Assembly: GCA_046330255.1 (NCBI GenBank)
Contig: JAXLTC010000002.1
Span: 558,001 to 622,000 of the forward strand
Direction of reading: 5' to 3'
DNA length: 64,000 nt
Source: JBBSBL01 sp046330255
GTDB lineage: Bacteria; Actinomycetota; Thermoleophilia; Solirubrobacterales; Solirubrobacteraceae
Below the pieces are notes generated by a model. It was not told the DNA's origin. It worked only from the letters and a program-made list of their open reading frames with translations, and ran no database searches. Below, in pieces: positions 32,560-40,812 of this stretch. The first letter of the stretch is position 1; the number at the start of each line of letters is the position of its first letter. Made by a program: the position numbers and the translations under genes.

Positions 32560-34133
32560 ACGGGCACGACCCCGTTGCGCTTCCAGGGCCGCTCGACGCG
32601 CTTGCCGGCCGCCATCTCGAGCCCGCGGCAGATCGTCGCGCGCGTCTCGCGCGGATCGATCACGTCGTCGATCATCCCGTTGCGGGCGGCGATGTAGACG
32701 TCGATGATCTTGCGGTACTCGGAGATCAGCTCCGCCTTCTTGGCCGCCGGGTCGTCCGCCTCCTCCACGGCGCGGCGCATCACGATCTCGACCGCGCCCT
32801 CCGCGCCCATCACCGAGATCTCGGCGCTCGGCCAGGCGACGATCAGGTCGGGCTCGTAGGCACGGCCGTTCATCACGTAATACCCGGCGCCGTAGGCCTT
32901 GCGCAGCACCACGGTGATCTTCGGCACCGTCGCGTTCGCGACCGCGTAGAGCATCTTCGCCCCGTGGCGGATGATCCCGGCCTCCTCGACCTTCGTCCCC
33001 ACCATGAAGCCCGGCACGTCCTGCAGGAAGACGAGCGGCAGCCCGTAGGCGTTGCAGAGGTTGACGAAGCGCGCGGCCTTGTCGGCCGAGTCGTTGTCGA
33101 GGATCCCCCCTAGCTGGCGCGGTTGGTTGGCGACGATGCCGGCCGGGCGCCCGCCGAAGCGCGCCAGGCAGGTGACGATCGTCTTCGCCCATTGCGGCTT
33201 GAGGTCGAGCCACTCGCCGTCGTCGACGATCGCCCGGATCACGTCGTAGACGTCGTAGGGCTTGCGGTTGGACTCGGGCAGCACGTCGAGCAGCGACTCC
33301 TCGGCGCGGTCGATCGGGTCGGCGCTCTCGCGGACCGGCGGCGGCTCGCCGTTGTGGGCGGGGAAGTAGGAGAGGTACTGCTTGATGCGCGCGATGCACT
33401 CCTCGTCGTCGGCGACCTCGAGGTCCCCGACCCCGGAGCGCCGGCAGTGCACGCGCGACCCGCCGAGCTGCTCCTGGGTCACGTCCTCCCCCACCGCCGC
33501 GCGCACGAGGTGCGGCCCCGCGAGCGCCATCGAGCCGCGACCCTTGACCATCGGCACGAAGTCCGCCAGCCCGGGGATGTACGCGGTGCCCGCCGCACAC
33601 GGCCCCATCAGCGCCGCGACCTGCGGGATCACCCCGCTCATCACGACCTCCTCGCGGAACAGAAACCCGGAGCCGGCGAACAGCGAGCCGACCGCCTCCT
33701 GGATCCGCGCGCCGGCGGAGTCGAGCAGCCAGACGAACGGGATGCGCTTGGTCAGCGCGAGCTCGCGCAGGCGCGAGACCTTGATCTCCCCGGTCATCCC
33801 CATCGAGCCGGCCATGACCGTGAAGTCGTAGGCGCAGATCGCGGCGAGGCGGCCGTCGACCTTGCCGTAGCCGGTGATGACGCCGTCGGCGGGCGCCTCG
33901 CGGCCCTCGAGCCCGCGCACCGAGAAGTGGATGCCGGCGTGGATGCCGAGCTCGGTGAACGTGCCCTCGTCCACGAGCAGCGCGATCCGCTCGCGGGCCG
34001 TCAGCTTCCCCGCCTCGTGCTGGCGCGCGATCCGCTCCTCGCCGCCGCCGAGCCGCGCGCGGGCACGCCGCTCCTCGAGCTCCTCGACCAGCGGGCGGAG
34101 CAGGCTCGGCTCCGTCTGTGTCTCGTCGCTCAC
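32556..34133 (-). CDS. acyl-CoA carboxylase carboxyltransferase beta subunit
   Basis: 525 residues, the length and sequence type of PccB/AccD-like or methylcrotonyl-CoA carboxyltransferases. It carries 'ARERIALLVDEGTF', the N-terminal oxyanion/CoA region 'DSAGARIQEAVGSL', and the C-terminal 'VFLQDVPGFMVGTKVEEAGI' and 'YGAGYYVMNGRA'. It moves the carboxyl from biotin to an acyl-CoA. No biotin carboxylase subunit adjoins; a separate biotin carrier domain is at 49039. Context with crotonases and dehydrogenases suggests branched-chain or propionyl-type catabolism. GTG start. Confidence 0.9.
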   Translation of the reverse strand: MSDETQTEPSLLRPLVEELEERRARARLGGGEERIARQHEAGKLTARERIALLVDEGTFTELGIHAGIHFSVRGLEGREAPADGVITGYGKVDGRLAAICAYDFTVMAGSMGMTGEIKVSRLRELALTKRIPFVWLLDSAGARIQEAVGSLFAGSGFLFREEVVMSGVIPQVAALMGPCAAGTAYIPGLADFVPMVKGRGSMALAGPHLVRAAVGEDVTQEQLGGSRVHCRRSGVGDLEVADDEECIARIKQYLSYFPAHNGEPPPVRESADPIDRAEESLLDVLPESNRKPYDVYDVIRAIVDDGEWLDLKPQWAKTIVTCLARFGGRPAGIVANQPRQLGGILDNDSADKAARFVNLCNAYGLPLVFLQDVPGFMVGTKVEEAGIIRHGAKMLYAVANATVPKITVVLRKAYGAGYYVMNGRAYEPDLIVAWPSAEISVMGAEGAVEIVMRRAVEEADDPAAKKAELISEYRKIIDVYIAARNGMIDDVIDPRETRATICRGLEMAAGKRVERPWKRNGVVPV

Positions 34134-34174
34134 GGGCGTTGTCCCGGCACGAGCGGGCTGCCAGACTCACGGGC

Positions 34175-34594
34175 GTGTTCAACCGCGACGTGCTGACGCG
34201 CATCGACCGCAAGCTCGACCGCATCGACAACACGCTCGAACGCGTCGACGTGACGCTCGATCGCAACGCGGCGGCCTTCGAGCGGATGGAGGCCTCCTTC
34301 GAGCGGATGGACGCCTCCTTCGAGCGGATGGACGCCTCCTTCGAGCGGATGGAGAACTCCTACGAGCGCTGGGCGGCGCGCGAGGACGACCACCGGGAGT
34401 TCATCCGTGAGATGACCGCGCGGATGCAGCGCGCGGCGGAGATCCAGGAGGCCGGGCTGCGCCGGCTCGGCGAGCGCATCGACGCCGGCACCCGCCGCCT
34501 CGACGACCTCACCGACGAGAACCGGGCGCAGCGCTCGGCGCTGCTCGCCGTGCTGGACCGCCTCGGGCCCGGGCCGGGCCCCGCGACCGCCTGA
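34175..34594 (+). CDS. heptad-repeat coiled-coil protein
   Basis: 139 residues, nearly all helix. Residues 35-62 are four direct copies of a seven-residue unit (Phe-Glu-Arg-Met-Asp/Glu-Ala-Ser), preceded by degenerate copies ('DRKLDRIDNTLERVDVTLDR'). The protein should form a long coiled coil. No signal peptide or membrane helix. GTG 34175 is preferred; a GTG at 34118 would overlap the carboxyltransferase start on the other strand. Function unknown; possibly a scaffold or phasin-like helper. Confidence 0.6.
   Translation: MFNRDVLTRIDRKLDRIDNTLERVDVTLDRNAAAFERMEASFERMDASFERMDASFERMENSYERWAAREDDHREFIREMTARMQRAAEIQEAGLRRLGERIDAGTRRLDDLTDENRAQRSALLAVLDRLGPGPGPATA
34277..34360 (+). repeat. four tandem 21-bp repeats
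   Basis: Units at 34277-34297, 34298-34318, 34319-34339 and 34340-34360. Units 1-3 are almost identical and the fourth diverges at its end. They encode the heptad of the coiled-coil protein, so copy number could vary by slippage without a frameshift. Confidence 0.85.
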
Positions 34595-34611
34595 GCGAGC
34601 GGCGGCCGCGC

Positions 34612-35400
34612 TCACCGACCCGTCCAGACGGGGTCGCGCTTCTCGAAGAACGCCTTCACGCCCTCCTGGATGTCCTCGGTCGAGAACGCGATCGTCAGGT
34701 AGCCGTGCAGCAGGTCGAGCGCCTCGCGCAGCGCGAGGTCCTGCTGGCGGAACATCGCGTCCTTGCCGAGGCGCATCAGCACGGGCGACTTCGCGGCGAG
34801 CCGCGCCGCCCAGTCGGCGACGGCCTCGTCGAGCTCCGTATCGGGAACGACACGGTTGACGATCCCGATCCGCTCGGCCTCGCGCGCGTCGATGCGCTCG
34901 CCGAGCAGCAGCAGCTCGCTGGCCTTCTTGCGCGGCACGTTGCGGTAGATCAGCGCCATGATCATGAACGGGAAGACGCCGACGTTGATCTCCGGCGTCC
35001 CGAAGGTGGCCGACTCCCCCGCGACGATCAGGTCGCACGCGAGCGCGAGGCCGAGCGCGCCGGCGAGGACGTGCCCCCCGGCCTGGACGATCGTCGGCTT
35101 GCCGAGCCCGCCGATCAGCGTGAAGAGCTCGGGGAAGCGCTCGGTCCCGAAGTGCTTGTGGACGAGCGGCACGTCGGCCGCGAACCCGGAGAGGTTGCCG
35201 CCCGCGGAGAAGACCTTCTCGTGCGAGGAGGCGAGCACGACGCAGCGCACCGCGTCATCCTCGCGCGCCGCGCCGAAGGCGGAGACCAGCTCGCCGAGCA
35301 GCTCGTCCGACAGCGCGTTGCGGGTCTCGGGGTGGTCGAGCGTGATCGTCGCCACGCCGTCCGGGGCGGGCTCGTAGCGAATGGTCTGGAAGCCGGCCAC
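34612..35400 (-). CDS. enoyl-CoA hydratase/isomerase family protein
   Basis: 262-residue crotonase. The oxyanion-hole segments are 'KVFSAGGNLSGF' and 'AGALGLALACDLIVAGE'. The first catalytic Glu position is kept in 'FGTPEINVG', but the second-Glu segment 'GAGGTQ' typical of enoyl-CoA hydratase 1 is replaced by 'FPFMIMALI'. The reaction may therefore be isomerisation or hydration of an unusual acyl-CoA. GTG 35400 is 8 nt after a TAGGAT box. Divergent from an acyl-CoA dehydrogenase across a nested palindrome. Confidence 0.88.
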   Translation of the reverse strand: MAGFQTIRYEPAPDGVATITLDHPETRNALSDELLGELVSAFGAAREDDAVRCVVLASSHEKVFSAGGNLSGFAADVPLVHKHFGTERFPELFTLIGGLGKPTIVQAGGHVLAGALGLALACDLIVAGESATFGTPEINVGVFPFMIMALIYRNVPRKKASELLLLGERIDAREAERIGIVNRVVPDTELDEAVADWAARLAAKSPVLMRLGKDAMFRQQDLALREALDLLHGYLTIAFSTEDIQEGVKAFFEKRDPVWTGR

Positions 35401-35408
35401 GGCCCGGG

Positions 35409-35414
35409 ATCCTA
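35409..35414 (-). promoter_or_regulatory. TAGGAT -10 box of the enoyl-CoA hydratase gene
   Basis: A TANNNT hexamer 8 nt before GTG 35400 on the minus strand. Confidence 0.45.
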
Positions 35415-35423
35415 CGCGACGAG

Positions 35424-35459
35424 CGCGGAAAGTAGGAAGTCCTACTGTTTACTTCCGCG
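35424..35459. promoter_or_regulatory. nested operator between divergent acyl-CoA genes
   Basis: The inner repeat AGTAGGA-ag-TCCTACT (35431-35446) has perfect 7-bp arms with a 2-nt centre, the same geometry as the TetR operator at 26151. Outer arms CGCGGAA (35424-35430) and TTCCGCG (35453-35459) flank it. It sits at the promoters of both the hydratase and the dehydrogenase, so one regulator could control both. Confidence 0.6.
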
Positions 35460-35514
35460 GACGCCAGGAGTAGCGTCCGCCGTAGCCCGTCCCCCACCAG
35501 GAGCGCCGCCTGCG

Positions 35515-36702
35515 ATGTCCGCCACCGCCGACGTCATCAAGCCCGACTTCGGGTCCAAGCCCAAGCACTTCATCTTCACCGAGGACCACGACCGCCTGCG
35601 CGAGTCGATCGGCTCCTTCGTCGAGAAGGAGCTTGCGCCGCACGCCGAGGAGTGGGAGGAGACGACCTTCCCGGACTCCGTCATCGCGCGCATGGGCGAG
35701 CTCGGCTTCCTCGGGCTCTCGATGCCGGAGCAATACGGCGGGCAGGGCGGCGACTACTACTGCAACCTCGTGCTCGCGGAGGAGATGGCCAAGTCGAACT
35801 CCGGCGGACTGTCGATGGGCGTCGCGGTCCACACCGACATGGCGATGCCGCCGATCCACCTGTTCGGCACCGAGGAGCAGAAGCAGCAGTGGCTCGTGCC
35901 CGCGATCAAGGGGCAGAAGATCCTCTGCCTCGGGATCACCGAACCCGACGCGGGCTCCGACGTCGCCGGCATCAAGACCCGGGCGGTGCGCGACGGCGAC
36001 GAGTACGTGATCAACGGCTCGAAGACCTACATCACCAACGGCCACCGCGCGGACGTGATCGTGCTCGTGACGAAGACCGACCCCGACGCCGGCTACGACG
36101 GGTTCTCACTGTTCCTCGTGCCGATGGACCTGCCCGGGGTGATCCGCGAGAAGAAGCTGGAGAAGCTCGGCATGCACGCCTCCGACACGGCGCTGCTCGC
36201 GTTCCAGGACGTGCGCGTGCCGGCCTCCGCGCTGCTCGGGCAGGAGGGCAAGGGCTTCTACCACATCATGTGGGAGCTCCAGGGCGAGCGACTGATCGGC
36301 GCCGCGGGCTGCGTGGCGGGGGCCCAGCGCTGCTTCGACCGCACGCTGCAGTACGCGAAGGAGCGCAAGGCGTTCGGGCGCGAGATCGGGCGCTTCCAGG
36401 TGATCCGTCACAAGTTCGCCGAGATGGCGACCAAGATCGAGTCGGCGCGGCAGATGGTCTACATGACGGCGTGGCGCCACCAGAACGGCGAGTACCCGGT
36501 GCGCGAGATCTCGATGGCGAAGCTGCACGCCTCGCGCATCGCGGTCGAGGTGGCGGACGAGTGCATCCAGATCCACGGCGGGGCCGGCTACATGAAGGAG
36601 TACGGCGTCGAGCGGGTGTGGCGCGACATGCGCCTGAACCGCATCGGCGCCGGCACCGACGAGATCATGCTCGACGTGATCGGCCGCAGCTACGGGCTGT
36701 AG
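35515..36702 (+). CDS. acyl-CoA dehydrogenase
   Basis: 395 residues, a full FAD-dependent acyl-CoA dehydrogenase. It has an N-terminal helical domain, the middle beta domain with 'GITEPDAGSDVAGI' and 'YVINGSKTYITNG', and a C-terminal helical domain with 'RKAFGREIGRFQVIRHKFAE' and 'IHGGAGYMKEYGVERVWRD'. The closing 'IGAGTDEIM' carries the FAD-contact region. Long/branched-chain or isovaleryl-type specificity is possible but unproven. ATG 35515 has AGGAG about 11 nt upstream. Divergent from the hydratase gene. Confidence 0.92.
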   Translation: MSATADVIKPDFGSKPKHFIFTEDHDRLRESIGSFVEKELAPHAEEWEETTFPDSVIARMGELGFLGLSMPEQYGGQGGDYYCNLVLAEEMAKSNSGGLSMGVAVHTDMAMPPIHLFGTEEQKQQWLVPAIKGQKILCLGITEPDAGSDVAGIKTRAVRDGDEYVINGSKTYITNGHRADVIVLVTKTDPDAGYDGFSLFLVPMDLPGVIREKKLEKLGMHASDTALLAFQDVRVPASALLGQEGKGFYHIMWELQGERLIGAAGCVAGAQRCFDRTLQYAKERKAFGREIGRFQVIRHKFAEMATKIESARQMVYMTAWRHQNGEYPVREISMAKLHASRIAVEVADECIQIHGGAGYMKEYGVERVWRDMRLNRIGAGTDEIMLDVIGRSYGL

Positions 36703-36709
36703 GCCGGCG

Positions 36710-37138
36710 TCAGTCGATCGAGCCGCGCGGCACGACCCACTCGACGGGCTGGCGGGTGACGCGGGCGATGCGATCGAAGTCGGCGTCGTAGTGGAGCACG
36801 GCCAGGCCCGCCTGCTCCGCCGCGGCGGCGATCGCCAGGGTGGCGACCGGCACCCCGCGGTGGTGGCCGCGCCGGGCGAGCGCGGCCTGGACCTCGGCGG
36901 CGCGGTCGAGGGTCGGCTGTCCGACGTCCACGTGGCCGTAGACGGCGGCCATCTCGACCTCCATCTCGCGGTGCTCCCGCGATGAGCGGGCGCTCCGGCG
37001 CAACTCCAGGTCGACGACCGTGCAGGTCGCGACGAGGCCGGCGGAGATCAGGGGCTCCAGCCTCTCCGCAACAGGCGGACGGCGCAATCGCGCGAGCGCG
37101 CTCGTGTCCGCCAGGACACCGCCTAGAACTCGCGCCAC
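36710..37138 (-). CDS. PIN-domain (VapC-like) toxin with a substituted acidic residue
   Basis: 142-residue PIN domain. Asp11 in 'LADTSAL', Glu45 in 'VVDLELRRS' and the Asp cluster in 'HYDADFDRIA' (118-122) are in place. The third conserved acid, normally Asp in the 'PVPDLLIAATA' helix, is Thr100 here ('VPVATLAIAAAAE'). RNase activity may be reduced or lost. GTG 37138 overlaps the antitoxin gene by 16 bp, the usual antitoxin-first order. Confidence 0.85.
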   Translation of the reverse strand: MARVLGGVLADTSALARLRRPPVAERLEPLISAGLVATCTVVDLELRRSARSSREHREMEVEMAAVYGHVDVGQPTLDRAAEVQAALARRGHHRGVPVATLAIAAAAEQAGLAVLHYDADFDRIARVTRQPVEWVVPRGSID

Positions 37139-37344
37139 GAGTCCCGGCGCAGCGAGTCCGGATCGTCACCCAGGGACTCACTTATCTCGGCGAGCCGAGC
37201 GAGATGCCGCTTGACCAGCCGCCGGCGCACCACCTCGTCGAGCGCGGCATCCACGGTGTCGCGGATGCCCGTGGTGCCGAGCGCCTTCTGCGCCTCCGCG
37301 AGCTTCTCCTCGTCGATCGCCAGGCTTGTCTTTCTCACGGCCAT
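37123..37344 (-). CDS. VapB-like antitoxin
   Basis: 73 residues. The N-terminal ribbon-helix-helix/VapB segment 'VRKTSLAIDEEKLAEAQKAL' and 'TIRDTVDAALDEVVRR'-type helix ('GTTGIRDTVDAALDEVVRR') bind DNA. The C-terminal part with 'RDSWREF' would wrap the toxin. ATG 37344 is directly preceded by the AGGATATC repeats, so autoregulation is expected. Between two acyl-CoA dehydrogenase genes. Confidence 0.85.
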   Translation of the reverse strand: MAVRKTSLAIDEEKLAEAQKALGTTGIRDTVDAALDEVVRRRLVKRHLARLAEISESLGDDPDSLRRDSWREF

Positions 37345-37345
37345 G

Positions 37346-37375
37346 AGGATATCTTCGATCTTGTCACAGGATATC
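37346..37375. promoter_or_regulatory. direct AGGATATC repeats, vapBC operator
   Basis: AGGATATC at 37346-37353 and 37368-37375, 22 bp apart (about two helical turns), each with the palindromic core GATATC, immediately upstream of the antitoxin ATG. This fits a ribbon-helix-helix repressor site. Confidence 0.6.
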
Positions 37376-37382
37376 GGCAGAT

Positions 37383-37408
37383 GTGCGCGATCGATATACG
37401 CAATCGCG
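37383..37408 (-). repeat. intergenic element C related to hairpin A
   Basis: On the minus strand it shares GCGTATATC and GATCGCGCAC with the hairpin at 5287-5327, but with a shorter loop. It lies between the vapBC promoter and an acyl-CoA dehydrogenase gene. Confidence 0.35.
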
Positions 37409-37433
37409 TCGTCCTGCGCGCGGGAGCTGCGGG

Positions 37434-38618
37434 GTGAGCGATCTCGCGGCCAAGGCCGGCGCCGGGGCGGCCGGCGAACGGCGGCCGGTCCCGCCCTTCA
37501 CCGCCGAGCACGAGGAGTTCCGCACGGCGTGCCGCGGCTGGATCGAGCGCGAGCTCGCGCCCCGCGCGCCCGAGTGGGAGGAGGCGCACCACTTCCCCGA
37601 CGAGGTGTTCCGCTGGTGCGCGGAGCAGGGCTACCTCGGGCTGAAGTTCCCGCGCGAGCACGGCGGCGACGGCGACCCGGTCGCCGACGCGGTGCTCGCC
37701 GAGGAGCTCGCGCGCTGCGGCTCGGCCGGGCTGGCCGCCGGGATCGGCGCGCACGCCAGCATCGCGCTGCCGCCGATCTGGCGCTTCGGCACCGCCGAGC
37801 AGAAGCGCCGCTGGCTGGAGCCGGGCATCCGCGGGGAGCTGATCGCGGCGCTCGCGATCACCGAGCCCGACGCCGGCTCCGACGTCGCGGGCATCCGCAC
37901 GCACGCCAAGCCGGTGGACGGCGGTTACTTGGTCAACGGCTCGAAGATGTTCATCACCAACGGCTGCCGCGCCGACGTGATCGTCACCGCGGTCAAGACG
38001 CGGCCCGAGGGCGGGCACCAGGGGCTCTCCTTCCTGGCGATCGAGCGCGGCGAGGGCGTGAGCTCCTCCGCGATCGAGAAGCTCGGCTGGCACGCCTCCG
38101 ACACCGCGCTGATCGCGCTCGAGGACGTCTTCGTGCCGGAGGACAACCTGCTCGGCGAGGAGGGCCGCGGCTTCTACCTGATCATGGCCAACTTCCAGTG
38201 GGAGCGGCTGCTGATGGCGCTCGGGTCGGTCGGCGGGATGCAGGCGCTCTTCGAGCGCACCCTGGCCTTCGCCCGCGAGCGCGAGGCGTTCGGGCGCCCG
38301 ATCGGCCGCCACCAGGCGATCCGCCACCGCCTCGCGGAGATCGCGACCACGCTCGAGATCGGCCGCGCGCTGACCTACCACGCCCTGCGCCGCTACGTCG
38401 CCGGCGAGGACGCCGTGCGCGAGGTCACGATGGCCAAGCTCGCCACGCAGCGCGCCGCCTTCGAGGTCGCCGACGCCTGCCTGCAGATCCACGGCGGCGC
38501 CGGCTACATGGTCGAGTACGGCATCGAGCGCGCGGCCCGCGACGCGCGCCTGGGCCCGATCGGCGGCGGCACCGACGAGATCATGCGCGAGATCCTCGGC
38601 AAGACGATGGGGCTCTAG
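37434..38618 (+). CDS. acyl-CoA dehydrogenase (second copy)
   Basis: 394 residues with the same layout as the dehydrogenase at 35515: 'AITEPDAGSDVAGI', 'YLVNGSKMFITNG', 'REAFGRPIGRHQAIRHRLAE', 'IHGGAGYMVEYGIERAARD' and 'IGGGTDEIM'. The two are clearly related but not recent duplicates. GTG 37434 follows GGGAG by about 7 nt; the frame is open upstream without a better signal. The first 20 residues are Ala/Gly-rich and look disordered. Substrate not specified. Confidence 0.9.
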   Translation: MSDLAAKAGAGAAGERRPVPPFTAEHEEFRTACRGWIERELAPRAPEWEEAHHFPDEVFRWCAEQGYLGLKFPREHGGDGDPVADAVLAEELARCGSAGLAAGIGAHASIALPPIWRFGTAEQKRRWLEPGIRGELIAALAITEPDAGSDVAGIRTHAKPVDGGYLVNGSKMFITNGCRADVIVTAVKTRPEGGHQGLSFLAIERGEGVSSSAIEKLGWHASDTALIALEDVFVPEDNLLGEEGRGFYLIMANFQWERLLMALGSVGGMQALFERTLAFAREREAFGRPIGRHQAIRHRLAEIATTLEIGRALTYHALRRYVAGEDAVREVTMAKLATQRAAFEVADACLQIHGGAGYMVEYGIERAARDARLGPIGGGTDEIMREILGKTMGL

Positions 38619-38696
38619 CGCCGGATCTCCTCCACGGGGCGGCGGGCTCCCAGACGCGGATCGCGAGCCGGCTCCTCGCCGCCGGCCCGCGGGCGC

Positions 38697-40685
38697 TCAG
38701 CGCACGATCTCGAAGTCGGCGAAGGCCGGGCGCGAGTGGTTGCCGGCGGCGTCGGTCGCCACCGCCGTCAGCCGGTAGCGGCCGGGGCGAAGCGCGCTGT
38801 GGCGGACGCGGCCGCTGAACGCCACGCTGATCGCCCCCGGGCGGAAGCTGCGCGTGAGGATCGCGGTCGCCCGGCCCCAGCGCCGGCACGGCGGCCAGGG
38901 AAGGAGCCGCTCGACGCTCGTCCGAGGCGGCCGGCAGCGGCGCCCGGAGCGCACGCCGTCGTGTAGCCGGAGCGCGACGGACAGCCCGATCCGGGCGCGC
39001 TCCGAAACCCTGAGGTGGAGCTTGGCGCCGGTGCCGACGCGCGCTGCTCGGCGCCTGCGGGAGGCGGTGCCGGCCACCCGGAAGCGACCGGGGTGGACTG
39101 CCAGGCGGCTGACGGCCGGCGCGACCCGGTCCGCCGCCGAGGCGGGCCCACCCCCACCGGGCGCTCCCGGGCCCGAGCCACCACCGCCTGTGGAGCCACC
39201 ACCGCCACCACCGCCGACCGGCGGGGTGACGGGCGGAATGACCGGCGGGATGACCGGCGCGGCGACCGTCCAGGTGCGACTCGCCGGCGAGAGATCGGTG
39301 AGGCCGCCGGCGGTGGCCCGCACCGAGAACACGTGCGTCCCGACCTCGATCCCGGAGTAGGAAGCATCCCCGGTGTCGCACGCGCTCCAGCCCGCCCCGT
39401 CGAGCCGGCAGGCGAAGGTCGCGCCGTCCGCGGGTACGGCGCGGAAGCGGAAGCGGGCGCTGCGGCCGGTCACCGTTCCCTGCGGGCCGTCGTCGATCAC
39501 CGTTTGCGGCGGGCGGGGACCGCTCGACGCGAGGTCGCGCGGGTCCGGGTTGCCGGTCGTCAGCCCCAGCCCGAGCGCGGTCGCGATCGCACGCCAGTCG
39601 ACGACCTTGTAGCTCTGGTTCAGGCCGCCGTCGTTCGCCCAGTCGGTGGTCATGAAGAGCCCGTACGGGAACGCGGGCCCGAGCGGCGCGGAGCTCACGT
39701 CCATGCTGTCCTCGCCGGTCACGGCGTCGATGCCGTTGCCGGCAATGACCTTGAAGCCGCCCACGTAGGTGTTGTCGCCGCGCCGGTAGACGTGGAAGGA
39801 GTCGTCGCCCTGGCTCGCCGCGACCAGGTAGCCGCCGCCGTTGGGCCCGTAGTACAGGCCGAAGCCCTTCACGTCGGGCGGCGGCGACGGAGCGAGGAGC
39901 GTCCCGGTGGCGTCGTCGCCCGGCTCGGCGCCGTACCGCCAGATGCCGGGACCGGGCGGCGTGTCGCCGCACGTCACGCCCGCGAGGTTCTCCTCGGCGA
40001 CGTAGAGGCGCGCCAACTCGTCGTCCGCCTGCAGGCCCTCCGTCGGGCACGCGAGCTTGATCCGGCGCACCCACGTCAGGCGGATCTGGCCGCTGGACCC
40101 GTCGAGCTCGTACTGGTCGGTCTTCCCGCTGTCGCTGCCGAAGACGTAGAACCGCCCCGAGACCGGGGAGCGGTAGAGCGCGAAGCCGCGTGCCATCACG
40201 TCGGTGCGCCCCAGGCTCGCGAGACTCACCCGGTTGATCAGCGACAGCGTGCGGGTCGCGCCGTTGACCCGGTAGAAGTCGAAGCTGCCGCCCTTGTTAC
40301 CGCTGTCGGGCCGGTGCGAGACGCCCACGATGTCGGCCTTGCCCGAGCCCAGCGGCACGTCGTAGCGCACGTCGACGTTGTTCATGCGGCCATCCCGGTA
40401 GAAGGCCAACTCGTGGCCGCCGAGGCCGTACAGCGCGAGTCCCTGTCCATCGGCGCTCTTGTCGGTGCCGATCAGCAGGCTCCGGGACGAGTCGTCCGGG
40501 TCAACCCAGACCGCGGCGTCGTCGGCAGCGTCGCCCGGGCCGTGCATCGGATCGGTCTCGACGACCGGCGCGACGCCCGGCAGCGCCCCGGCCGCCGCCG
40601 GCGTCAGCGCGCACGCGGCAAGCCCCGCGAGCAAGACCATGTTCGCGCGAAGCCCGACCCTCGTGATCGCTCGATGCACCGCCAC
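38697..40685 (-). CDS. secreted beta-propeller phytase-like protein with accessory domains
   Basis: 662 residues. Signal peptide 1-34. Residues 38-400 form a 3-phytase (BPP) six-bladed propeller: 'DPMHGPGDAADDAAVWVDP', 'LLIGTDKSADGQGLALYGL', 'RMNNVDVRY', 'CPTEGLQADDELARLYVAEE' and 'IWRYGAEP', which supply calcium and phosphate ligands. It should release phosphate from phytate outside the cell. An Ig-like module with two cysteines follows (about 415-500), then a Pro/Gly linker (505-560) and a C-terminal Arg-rich beta module. GTG start. Confidence 0.85.
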   Translation of the reverse strand: MAVHRAITRVGLRANMVLLAGLAACALTPAAAGALPGVAPVVETDPMHGPGDAADDAAVWVDPDDSSRSLLIGTDKSADGQGLALYGLGGHELAFYRDGRMNNVDVRYDVPLGSGKADIVGVSHRPDSGNKGGSFDFYRVNGATRTLSLINRVSLASLGRTDVMARGFALYRSPVSGRFYVFGSDSGKTDQYELDGSSGQIRLTWVRRIKLACPTEGLQADDELARLYVAEENLAGVTCGDTPPGPGIWRYGAEPGDDATGTLLAPSPPPDVKGFGLYYGPNGGGYLVAASQGDDSFHVYRRGDNTYVGGFKVIAGNGIDAVTGEDSMDVSSAPLGPAFPYGLFMTTDWANDGGLNQSYKVVDWRAIATALGLGLTTGNPDPRDLASSGPRPPQTVIDDGPQGTVTGRSARFRFRAVPADGATFACRLDGAGWSACDTGDASYSGIEVGTHVFSVRATAGGLTDLSPASRTWTVAAPVIPPVIPPVTPPVGGGGGGGSTGGGGSGPGAPGGGGPASAADRVAPAVSRLAVHPGRFRVAGTASRRRRAARVGTGAKLHLRVSERARIGLSVALRLHDGVRSGRRCRPPRTSVERLLPWPPCRRWGRATAILTRSFRPGAISVAFSGRVRHSALRPGRYRLTAVATDAAGNHSRPAFADFEIVR

Positions 40686-40812
40686 CCGCTTCCGTCCGTG
40701 GCCGGCCCGCCCCGGGCCGCAGCCGCGAGCCTCGCGGGCCGCAAGGCGCGCATCCAGGCCGAATGAACGATCCCGGCCATGCGATTCGCGAATGGATCGG
40801 GCAACGGCGCCG

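Noticed and set aside
34277..34360. Tandem repeats as a CRISPR array
   Set aside because: Units are contiguous without spacers and lie in frame in a coiled-coil gene.
39160..39260. Low-complexity Pro/Gly tract as a regulatory repeat
   Set aside because: It is the linker of the phytase-like secreted protein.
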